Positions 1-5,280 of a stretch of 5,831 nucleotides of DNA are shown here, in pieces. Both the position numbers and the translations under genes were made by a program. Below the pieces are notes generated by a model. That model ran no database searches and was not told where the DNA came from. It saw nothing but the letters and a program-made list of their open reading frames with translations. Position 1 is the first letter of the stretch. Each line of letters opens with the position of its first letter. The stretch comes from Bacteroidales bacterium (GTDB lineage Bacteria; Bacteroidota; Bacteroidia; Bacteroidales; WCHB1-69): assembly GCA_028684405.1 (NCBI GenBank), contig JAQUGA010000112.1, positions 1 to 5,831 on the forward strand, in the 5' to 3' direction.

Positions 1-81
1 CTCAACATTAATAAGCTGAGCCCTTGCTTTGGTATTTATACTAAAAATGATAAATAAGGATATAAAAAATACTTTGTTCAT
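1..81 (-). CDS. Secreted protein, N-terminal fragment (runs off the left edge)
   Basis: Only the first 27 codons are in the window, starting at the ATG whose complement lies at 79-81. They are open to the left edge. The peptide starts MNKVFFISLF and continues with a hydrophobic stretch (residues 4-15), then T-K-A-R-A followed by Q. This is a typical Sec signal peptide with an A-x-A type cleavage site after A21. There is no cysteine in the visible part, so it looks like a signal peptidase I substrate rather than a lipoprotein. A TAnnTTTG element about 35 nt upstream and a 12-bp dyad further upstream support a real transcription start here. The mature protein is not visible, so function cannot be assigned. 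The gene points away from the IS remnant and lies in the same direction as the lipoprotein operon, but ~600 bp beyond it, so it is likely a separate unit. Confidence 0.65.
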   Translation of the reverse strand, partial: MNKVFFISLFIIFSINTKARAQLINVE

Positions 82-115
82 ACTATCGAAGTCAATTTTA
101 ATGATGGTTTATGGA

Positions 116-123
116 CAAAGTTA
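116..123 (-). promoter_or_regulatory. Possible Bacteroidota -7 element for the secreted-protein gene
   Basis: On the minus strand this reads TAACTTTG, an exact match to the Bacteroidota -7 consensus TAnnTTTG. It lies about 35 nt upstream of the start codon at 81. No TTG -33 element is found 17-23 nt further upstream, so the call rests on the -7 box and position only. Confidence 0.35.
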
Positions 124-158
124 ATTTATTATTCGGAATCTCTTTTATATCTGCTAAA

Positions 159-190
159 TTGAAATAATAAAAGCAATCTTATTATTTCAA
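159..190. repeat. Perfect 12-bp inverted repeat with an 8-nt loop
   Basis: The arms TTGAAATAATAA (159-170) and TTATTATTTCAA (179-190) are exact reverse complements separated by AAGCAATC (171-178). The dyad sits about 35 bp upstream of the possible -7 element at 116-123, in the region where an activator or repressor of the leftward gene could bind. Other readings are a factor-independent terminator (but the stem is very AT-rich and no clean T-tract follows) or a relic of the decayed insertion sequence next to it. The symmetry is seen directly. The role is inferred. Confidence 0.55.
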
Positions 191-262
191 ACTGCTTTAA
201 TTACTTCCAATATCTTTACCTAAGCCAATATATCCAAATGACAATATTCAAAAAATTTTTAC

Positions 263-521
263 GGCGAGCTTCAACAAACTCATTTATCTGATATAAACAG
301 AATGGAAAAATTATTTGCAGTTGTTATTATCGCTTTTGTATGGGCATATAAAATTGGTTTGTTCTTACATCATAATATTAAAAAAACAAGAATGCTTTAA
401 GCATGGCTATAGAGCAAAGAGTTTTGTTAAATATGGTTTAGGATACATTGCTGCAATACTTTTAAACGTTAATTATCAAGACAATATAGGGATTTATGCT
501 TTTTGTCACGTACTTAGATAA
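263..521 (+). pseudogene. IS4-family transposase, C-terminal remnant with frameshifts
   Basis: The frame through the ATG at 302 encodes THLSDINRMEKLFAVVIIAF followed by VWAYKIG. This matches the conserved post-catalytic stretch of IS4-type DDE transposases ('THl.d..R..KL..lv.iAf.Wa...G'). That frame stops at 398-400. The family sequence resumes one base later (from 399) as K-H-G-Y-R-A-K-S-F-V-K-Y-G-L, so a single extra T near 396-398 broke the gene. A second slip in the T-run near 500-504 is likely: one frame ends HVLR, while another reads F-L-S-R-T-stop (stop at 515-517), close to the FLSCT-type terminus I recall for Bacteroidota members. The catalytic D, D and E residues are absent and upstream sequence (stop at 239-241) is not recognisable. 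The remnant is therefore 5'-deleted and non-functional. It is the only plus-strand coding trace in the window. Confidence 0.8.
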
Positions 522-539
522 TAATTCTAAAAAACCAAA

Positions 540-655
540 TGACCGAGTGTTATAAAAGGTGATCAAGTGACCGGGTGCTAACGTCTGATTAATTGCTCAC
601 GCATGAAACAATTAAAAATTAGAAAAACAAACTTCAGATTACGGACCACCGATTA
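540..655. repeat. Interspersed repeat, copy A (3' of the lipoprotein operon)
   Basis: This stretch is homologous to copy B (5096-5222) in the same orientation. The best blocks are 591-625 against 5154-5188 (about 30 of 35 identical) and 629-655 against 5196-5222 (25 of 27). A shared GATCAAGTGAC lies at 561-571. Copy A contains two near-identical 13-mers, TGACCGAGTGTTA (540-552) and TGACCGGGTGCTA (568-580). It also contains a hairpin with outer stem TTAATTG/CAATTAA (589-595/609-615) and inner stem TCA/TGA around the loop CGCA. It begins 36 nt past the stop codon of the last lipoprotein gene. No open frame of note is present. It may be a REP/MITE-like element or a 3'-end processing or termination element. 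Confidence 0.75.
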
Positions 656-690
656 AGGACTACATGCCACCAACCACGGAATCCTCTTAT

Positions 691-1722
691 TTATGCTTCG
701 CACAGCGAATCATCTACAAATGCGAGTTTCCAGCCATCTGGAGTATTGATAAAATAAAATCCACGGGGATTATCATACGCATTGGGAACATATAATGCCA
801 TAATTTCGGCTTTGGGGTAGATAACTTTTACAGGTTTTGTTTCAAAAGTCTCTGTATTGACAACCACATCCGGAACTTTTTGAAGCGATTGATAATATAC
901 GATATTCTTAGTACGAAAATCAAGTCCACAGGGACCTTCATTGACTGCCATAAGCTCAAACTTTACACTGCCATTTTTTCGGGGTTTCGACAAAAAATCA
1001 TCTTCCGAAACAAATCCAAAATCTTCGGATCTCGATGCCAGTTTTGACACAGTTCCGGGAGCGTAATAGCGTTGGACATCCATTTTTGAATCAATATAAG
1101 TTGCCAAAATAGGGTCTTTTTTGCGAAGCAAGTTATTGAAGTTTTTATTCCAATAGCAATCGTTCAAAAAGTCTTCGACAAAAACATCCTCAAAGGCATC
1201 AGTAGAGGCATTTCTTACTAAAGCTCCATTTCCATCTGAAGCTTTAACTTTAAGTGAATTAACAACATAATCAATCACGCTTTTCATCATCTTTTTCTCT
1301 TTTTCAGGATATTCAAAACGAATGTTGAAATAGTTATCACCACTGAGCATGGAGTATGTTGCATGTAAAACATCATCTATTTTATATTCGATAAAATAGC
1401 TATTTGCTTCAAGTTTTTTATTAAAAACACCTTCTGCCATTTTCAATTCTTCACGATAGGCTTCGCCAATTGTATATAAGTCGCCGCCTGTTAGATAATC
1501 ATTTTTATAGTCACGATAAACAAGAAGTTGAATTGTTTGATCTTCTGAGATAAAACTTTGTCCGTCTTGATTTGTCGCTTCGCCTTGCGGAATCAGAAAA
1601 TCGGGATATTCAACGGTATAGTTGTAAAATTGATTATGGTAGGTTTCATATTTCACTTTGCTACCACTACAAGCGACAATAAATGCGAGGATTGTGAAAA
1701 AAAACATTTTTTTAGTTGTCAT
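691..1722 (-). CDS. Predicted two-domain lipoprotein, 343 aa (last gene of the operon)
   Basis: The signal peptide has basic residues K4-K5, a hydrophobic core (6-17) and the lipobox I-V-A-C with acylated Cys18, so the mature protein should be anchored in the inner or outer membrane. Residues ~25-160 form a domain with Y-T-V-E-Y-P-D-F followed by N-Q-D-G-Q-S-F and a beta-rich continuation closing with F-E-Y-P. This 'YP ... N.DG..F ... YP' layout recurs in uncharacterised bacterial secreted proteins; I cannot name the family. Residues ~175-343 form a second, unrecognised region rich in aromatic residues, with Cys in NDCYW, GPCGL and near the C-terminus (DDSLCEA). The ATG at 1722 follows an A/T-rich leader. 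M6 is an alternative start but would leave a very short n-region. It lies 83 nt after the upstream lipoprotein gene, the widest gap in the cluster, with no consensus promoter there. Function unknown. Confidence 0.85.
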   Translation of the reverse strand: MTTKKMFFFTILAFIVACSGSKVKYETYHNQFYNYTVEYPDFLIPQGEATNQDGQSFISEDQTIQLLVYRDYKNDYLTGGDLYTIGEAYREELKMAEGVFNKKLEANSYFIEYKIDDVLHATYSMLSGDNYFNIRFEYPEKEKKMMKSVIDYVVNSLKVKASDGNGALVRNASTDAFEDVFVEDFLNDCYWNKNFNNLLRKKDPILATYIDSKMDVQRYYAPGTVSKLASRSEDFGFVSEDDFLSKPRKNGSVKFELMAVNEGPCGLDFRTKNIVYYQSLQKVPDVVVNTETFETKPVKVIYPKAEIMALYVPNAYDNPRGFYFINTPDGWKLAFVDDSLCEA

Positions 1723-1805
1723 GATTTATTTTTTTAATTTAATTAGTATAGAAAAAAATGCAAGTGGGCATGCCTAAAAGTTCATTACTCACCTACTCTA
1801 ATTTG

Positions 1806-2795
1806 TTATTTTGGAACATAAAAGGATACATTTTGAGCAATTTTTTGAATAGAATTTGTCTCGTTATTTGCAACAAACAAGTTCTGTTCATTATCAACAA
1901 AAGCCACCTTATTGTTTTTCAACCATATAGGCTTCTTACTGCTGGCAATATCCGTGTTTTTCAAAAGCATCTGATTACTGCCGTCTACATTGGAGATACA
2001 ATATGGTCCATGAGCTAAATCTCCAAACTCAAGTATTACTCCAAAAAAAACTTTCTTCTCATCTGGCGAAAGTGAATAACGGGTATATTCTATGTCCACC
2101 CAAAAATCTTTATTTTCGTTTTGTCTGAGCTCTTTAAAATTCAAATTGTCAGTCAGACAGGCTTTTGCATTATTCCGTGTGTAATAGAGCTGTTGGTTGG
2201 AGGTTTCAAAATAGTTTTGAATTTTATTAAAAGAGAGTTCGCCTGAGAATTTTCTAATAACTGAATAGTCCAATTCTTTCCGAGTAATTTTATTTTTGGC
2301 AATGGAATAGATTGACATGGATTCAAAACCATAAAAATCCCAACTAAAGGTATGTTCGATAAGCAATTCTCCTTTGTGATAAAGAAAAGAGCTTGCTTCG
2401 CCGTATGTTTCGCTTATGCACGCATCCTTTTTTAGTTTCCAATCAACAACCCACTCTGGAGTTGGATTTGACTCACTAATATCAACAGACTTAAGCCACA
2501 GCGAATTGTCACGTACTACATTGTAATACAATATTTTCCCATCGGAATCGAAAGTGAAGTTTAATATAGCTTCGGTCTCTTCCATAAATTTCACTTTTGT
2601 GTTGTCATCAAAACTGTAGAAAAACAGCTCGCCTTCGCACAAAAAAGCCAATGGATATTGGGTGTATAAAATATCGGCAACTTTTTGTGGGCTTTCATCT
2701 TCTGTTTGTGATTTGATGATTCCATTTTCTTGATGATCGCTATTGCAGGTTGTGAATAGGAAAAGGCTAATTAATAGATAAATTGTTTTTTTCAT
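1806..2795 (-). CDS. Lipoprotein with TolB/WD40-like beta-propeller repeats, 329 aa
   Basis: The N-terminus MKKTIYLLISLF is followed by F-T-T-C (Cys17), a slightly atypical lipobox with Thr at -1, and then N-S-D and a polar linker to ~residue 38. The rest is mostly beta strands with repeated 'value-readout' motifs. The clearest is near the C-terminus: L-S-P-D-E-K-K-V-F-F (~242-251), then S-N-V-D-G-S-N-Q (~268-275), then P-I-W-L-K-N-N-K-V-A-F (~289-299). This follows the SPDG-K-iaF / DG-sn-q / P-WspDgk-iaF pattern of TolB-type (PD40) propeller blades. Such propellers bind proteins or peptides in the periplasm or at the surface. The partner here is unknown, and the earlier blades are more divergent. 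The start lies 18 nt after the upstream gene's stop, which implies co-transcription. It resembles no enzyme I recognise. Confidence 0.85.
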   Translation of the reverse strand: MKKTIYLLISLFLFTTCNSDHQENGIIKSQTEDESPQKVADILYTQYPLAFLCEGELFFYSFDDNTKVKFMEETEAILNFTFDSDGKILYYNVVRDNSLWLKSVDISESNPTPEWVVDWKLKKDACISETYGEASSFLYHKGELLIEHTFSWDFYGFESMSIYSIAKNKITRKELDYSVIRKFSGELSFNKIQNYFETSNQQLYYTRNNAKACLTDNLNFKELRQNENKDFWVDIEYTRYSLSPDEKKVFFGVILEFGDLAHGPYCISNVDGSNQMLLKNTDIASSKKPIWLKNNKVAFVDNEQNLFVANNETNSIQKIAQNVSFYVPK

Positions 2796-2813
2796 AATTA
2801 GAAAATATTAAAA

Positions 2814-3539
2814 TTACTTTTCCCATTTTTCATTTTTCCATTTCAAAACAAGATCTTTGGTCACATCATATGGAATTACAAAGCTCTCATCATAATCTAT
2901 CAAGCGGTCACAATCTAAGCTTATTTTTAGCGAAGTTCCCTTTCTGGGCAACTGATAATAAAGACTATAGGCTCCTTTGGCAAATTGTTGTTCTGCAAAT
3001 TTTCGAGTTTTGGACGAGATTTCTGAAACATTAACAAAGTCGGATAATTTAAACTCTTGATGACCGCCAAGTTTATAATTGAGGTCTTCGGTTAGTTTCC
3101 CATTATGATAAAAAAACACTCTTATTTCACTTCCGAATTCTGTACAATCGTTTACAGCGACCAACTTCCGACCGTCTTTCAAATTCCAATAGCACATTTC
3201 CCATCCAAATTGCGATCCAGTAAGACTTAAGAATCCGTTTTTCACATCGCAAACATCAATAGGAGTTTGCGAAATATCATATGCTTTTTCATCGCCAATG
3301 TGCTTGAGAAGCAAGCTTCTCTTGTTAGGACTAATTTTCTCAAAATCTTTAAATACATCATCGGGCAACAACAGAAATATATCTTTAATATTCACTGTCG
3401 CATCATCGATGGACTCTGTTGCAATTTTATTTTCGTGTTCCTTGGCAGCCCTTTTTTCTGCATCACCAAGGTTTTGATTCTTACTGCTGCATGCAAAAAG
3501 AAGTGCAAGAAGAGCGGGCAAATAGAATTTTATTTTCAT
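2814..3539 (-). CDS. Predicted lipoprotein, 241 aa, function unknown
   Basis: A short signal peptide (K2, K4, hydrophobic 5-16) ends in the lipobox L-F-A-C with Cys17. A charged, probably helical or flexible linker (18-50) follows. Residues 51-82 read I-K-D-I-F-L-L-L-P-D-D-V-F ... R-S-L-L-L, the 'phe-leu-x-x-Pro-Asp' opening seen in several uncharacterised Bacteroidota proteins. The best-marked segment is 101-149: N-G-F-L-S-L, then W-E-M-C-Y-W-N-L-K-D-G-R-K-L-V-A-V-N, then F-F-Y-H-N-G-K-L, a run of beta strands. Cysteines 97, 116 and 132 could allow a disulfide. The C-terminus is strongly basic/acidic (K-W-K-N-E-K-W-E-K). The gene starts 41 nt after the preceding gene and ends 18 nt before the next. 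I cannot assign a function or a named domain with confidence. Confidence 0.82.
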   Translation of the reverse strand: MKIKFYLPALLALLFACSSKNQNLGDAEKRAAKEHENKIATESIDDATVNIKDIFLLLPDDVFKDFEKISPNKRSLLLKHIGDEKAYDISQTPIDVCDVKNGFLSLTGSQFGWEMCYWNLKDGRKLVAVNDCTEFGSEIRVFFYHNGKLTEDLNYKLGGHQEFKLSDFVNVSEISSKTRKFAEQQFAKGAYSLYYQLPRKGTSLKISLDCDRLIDYDESFVIPYDVTKDLVLKWKNEKWEK

Positions 3540-3580
3540 TACTTATCTTTGGGGTTAATTTGAGTTTATAAATCAAAACA

Positions 3581-4360
3581 TCAAGATCCAGCATTAAATT
3601 CTATTGATTTAACCCATTCATTTTTATCAAACATAACTTGAATTGATAAAAATCCTCCCATGATAATTCCATTTTCAAGTTCGGAGGAATTATTCTGATT
3701 TAGTTTGAATTTATTTATCAAAAAATTCTTGTTGCAGTCTTTGTCGCCACAAACAATCCATCCAAAACTCTTTCCTGCTTTATTAATGAAGGCATAAATC
3801 ATACGATTGTCTTCATAAACCAAGCGAATGCCATCAAACTCCAGAGTCGTAGTGCTTACAATATAATCGTCATCGATGTATCCAGAAACCTCCATTGGAC
3901 CCGTTTTTGTTGATTCAGACAGCGGTTTACCCAAGCGATATTTGGCATCGTTAGGATTTGCTCCCAATTGGAGATAAGCACGGGAAAGATTTTGCAAAAA
4001 TGGAAGGTTTATTTCACTGTCCGATAAATCTTGATGACTTACTTGATTTGTCCATCCCTCAATTTGCGCAGTCGGATAGTAGCATTTATACCAAATTTTA
4101 TTTTCCGCATCTTTTACTGCTGTCAACCCAATCAGAGATTGATTGTTTTCTTCGGCCAGCTTGGCAATAATTTTGCCGTTGACAGAAGCTTCATCATAAA
4201 GGATGGTGTTGGGTTCATTAATCATCAAAATAGGCAGAACATTATCCACACCGGGGTCCATACGTTCTAAGTCCAGTACGTTTTGCTCTTTTTTATTTCC
4301 ACAACAAGCGGCTAGCAAAGCTAAAAGAACAATAAAAAGTGATTTTCCAAAATGTTTCAT
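3581..4360 (-). CDS. Lipoprotein with SH3b-like domain, 259 aa
   Basis: The signal peptide (residues 1-18) ends in the lipobox L-A-A-C with acylated Cys19, followed by a second Cys20 and a polar linker. Residues ~42-106 look like a bacterial SH3 (SH3b) domain. A short strand is followed by 'sVNGKIIAKL', then a W-Y-K-C motif at 90-93 and the closing G-W at 102-103, matching the 'WykV ... GWv' signature. SH3b domains often bind cell-wall peptides or proteins. The C-terminal half (~125-259) is separate. It has L-G-A-N-P-N-D-A-K-Y-R-L-G-K-P (132-146), which recalls the 'Gds.eev...lGkP' turn of BamE/stalk-like folds, and F-G-W-I-V-C-G-D-K-D-C (199-209) with a likely Cys204/Cys209 pair. It follows the previous gene by only 10 nt. 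The SH3b call is fairly good; the C-terminal comparison is tentative. Confidence 0.83.
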   Translation of the reverse strand: MKHFGKSLFIVLLALLAACCGNKKEQNVLDLERMDPGVDNVLPILMINEPNTILYDEASVNGKIIAKLAEENNQSLIGLTAVKDAENKIWYKCYYPTAQIEGWTNQVSHQDLSDSEINLPFLQNLSRAYLQLGANPNDAKYRLGKPLSESTKTGPMEVSGYIDDDYIVSTTTLEFDGIRLVYEDNRMIYAFINKAGKSFGWIVCGDKDCNKNFLINKFKLNQNNSSELENGIIMGGFLSIQVMFDKNEWVKSIEFNAGS

Positions 4361-4370
4361 GTATTGTTTG

Positions 4371-4886
4371 TTATTTAATTAAATCTGTTTCAATAAAATC
4401 TATCAAAAAAGTATCGCCCAAGGGAACCAGAACGACTGTATTCGTAAAGATGTTCTCTTCGCCAAAATCAATAAGTATGGTGTATTTCAAATTGGAAACC
4501 TGCGTAATGGTTACATTTTTTAATTTATAACCCACTTCTATACCGTTTCCCATTCCAAAGGGAGGCCAAATATATGCATCCGATGAATAAATATTTTTCC
4601 ATTTGTTTTTAAACTTTTTTTCGGCGGCAATTTGCTCCTCCTCTGTTTCAAAATCTGGATATTCATATATTTCGAGTGATTCATAATAAAACTCAAGATA
4701 CTGATCTGTGAATACTTTTTCGATATCGGGAAAACAGAAGTCGCTCCCACTTTGACATTCAAAAATACTTATTAGCCATTTTTCGCCTGAGGAGGTTTGT
4801 TTGCAACCGCCTGACATTACCAATACCAGTCCAATAACCAGCAATGTTTTTAAAGAAATAATTTTATTTTTCATTGTTTTTTTCAT
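4371..4886 (-). CDS. Small predicted lipoprotein, 171 aa (first gene of the operon)
   Basis: I start the gene at the ATG at 4886. The open frame continues upstream to a TTG at 4946, but that would put 20 unlikely residues before the signal peptide and places the start inside a small hairpin (4940-4952). From 4886 the protein has a basic start (M-K-K-T-M-K-N-K), a hydrophobic core and S-G-G-C with Cys28 as the lipidated residue. An alternative ATG at 4874 gives a 4-residue shorter n-region. The mature part has a Cys44/Cys51 pair in E-C-Q-S-G-S-D-F-C. A very acidic then basic, probably helical, segment (Y-Y-E-S-L-E-I-Y-E-Y ... E-E-E-Q-I-A-A-E-K-K-F-K) follows, and then beta strands ending F-L-I-D-F-I-E-T-D. 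The helix-then-sheet order is compatible with an NTF2-like fold, but this is a guess. A consensus promoter lies ~95 nt upstream. Confidence 0.82.
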   Translation of the reverse strand: MKKTMKNKIISLKTLLVIGLVLVMSGGCKQTSSGEKWLISIFECQSGSDFCFPDIEKVFTDQYLEFYYESLEIYEYPDFETEEEQIAAEKKFKNKWKNIYSSDAYIWPPFGMGNGIEVGYKLKNVTITQVSNLKYTILIDFGEENIFTNTVVLVPLGDTFLIDFIETDLIK

Positions 4887-4979
4887 TATTTTAATTGCGA
4901 TACTATATAGAGCCTCTAAAGATGTTTGACAAATAGATAATTGCAAAGCAATAGAAAAAAATTACACAAAAACGCGTGT

Positions 4980-5009
4980 CAAATATACAATATTAATTTA
5001 ATATAACAA
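4980..5009 (-). promoter_or_regulatory. Bacteroidota sigma-type promoter of the lipoprotein operon
   Basis: On the minus strand a TTG (-33 element, complement at 5007-5009) is followed by exactly 19 nt and then TATATTTG (complement at 4980-4987), a perfect match to the Bacteroidota consensus TAnnTTTG. Transcription should start near 4975, giving a ~88-nt A/T-rich leader before the ATG at 4886. The leader contains a small perfect hairpin, ATTGC-TTT-GCAAT (4940-4952), of unknown relevance. The spacing and lack of coding sequence make this the best promoter in the window. Confidence 0.7.
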
Positions 5010-5095
5010 TAAATTACAAGATTAATTCTATTGAATACCTTTGAAAAAACAACTGATGTTGAAAAGGTGACTTAAAAGGCAGCTCTGTAACTTGG

Positions 5096-5267
5096 TGACC
5101 AGGCGCCTGACGGCAGAATAAAAAGGGGATCAAGTGACTGGTTGACCAGGGGCAATTGCTCACGCTTGAGGCAGTTAAGAATTAGAAATTAAAAAAAACT
5201 TCAGATTACAAACCACCGATTACTGATAAACGTTTGCCTACCGCAGATTACATTTTCTGCCGTCAGG
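5096..5267. repeat. Interspersed repeat, copy B (3' of rlmF)
   Basis: The segment 5096-5222 matches copy A (540-655) in the same orientation, from the shared TGACC start through GATCAAGTGAC, AATTGCTCACGC and ACTTCAGATTAC to ACCACCGATTA. Relative to copy A it has about 10 extra bases near 5106-5116. It is rich in short palindromes: CAGGCGCCTG (5100-5109), CTGGTTGACCAG (5138-5149, five-base arms) and a hairpin at 5154-5176 (AATTGC/GCAGTT outer pairing with one wobble, CTCA/TGAG inner stem, loop CGCT, one bulged G). GATTAC occurs three times (5204, 5218, 5246). It ends shortly before the rlmF stop. The rest of the gap 4887-5280 holds only the operon promoter and leader. Confidence 0.75.
5106..5267. 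repeat. 13-bp perfect inverted repeat bounding most of copy B
   Basis: CCTGACGGCAGAA (5106-5118) and TTCTGCCGTCAGG (5255-5267) are exact reverse complements, 136 bp apart. The arms are GC-richer than their surroundings. This is the layout of a small non-autonomous mobile element (MITE-like, ~162 bp) or of a long RNA stem. No target-site duplication is evident next to the arms, and copy A lacks recognisable equivalents, so mobility is unproven. Confidence 0.6.
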
Positions 5268-5280
5268 ACTTTTTCCCTTT

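Larger units (their letters stand above)
691..4886 (-). other. Predicted five-gene lipoprotein operon
   Basis: Five consecutive minus-strand genes all encode predicted lipoproteins, with gaps of 10, 41, 18 and 83 nt. The only consensus promoter I see in the intergenic spaces is the one ahead of the first gene (4980-5009). No clear factor-independent terminator lies between the genes. The mature domains look unrelated to each other (SH3b-like, propeller-like, YP/DG-type, and two unassigned), so this is not a simple tandem duplication. The 83-nt gap before the last gene leaves room for an internal promoter or processing site. Confidence 0.65.

Noticed and set aside
589..615. Factor-independent terminator of the lipoprotein operon at the copy A hairpin
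   Set aside because: On the minus-strand transcript the T-rich stretch precedes the hairpin instead of following it, and the stem is AT-rich with an internal loop, so a classical terminator is not supported.
1767..1774. GGCATGCC palindrome in the 83-nt gap before the last lipoprotein gene
   Set aside because: An 8-base palindrome alone is expected by chance and no other operator or terminator features surround it.
1758..2018. Open frame of 86 codons on the plus strand
   Set aside because: It lies antisense to the propeller lipoprotein and its downstream gap, has no recognisable motif, and reads as a shadow of a well-supported gene.
2043..2050. A8 homopolymer runs in coding sequence (also near 1697-1704 and 5714-5721) as possible phase-variable tracts
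   Set aside because: Runs of this length are common in AT-rich lysine/phenylalanine codons, and one lies in a housekeeping gene; no frame disruption is seen.
3267..3563. Open frame of 98 codons on the plus strand
   Set aside because: Antisense to the 241-aa lipoprotein; its hydrophobic stretch is the complement of that gene's coding sequence, with no promoter or family signature.
4538..4762. Alternative minus-strand frame of 74 codons
   Set aside because: It overlaps the 171-aa lipoprotein in another frame and lacks a plausible start context or domain.
5100..5267. CRISPR array or tandem repeat locus in copy B
   Set aside because: The internal GATTAC and TGACC motifs are short and irregularly spaced, with no regular repeat-spacer pattern.
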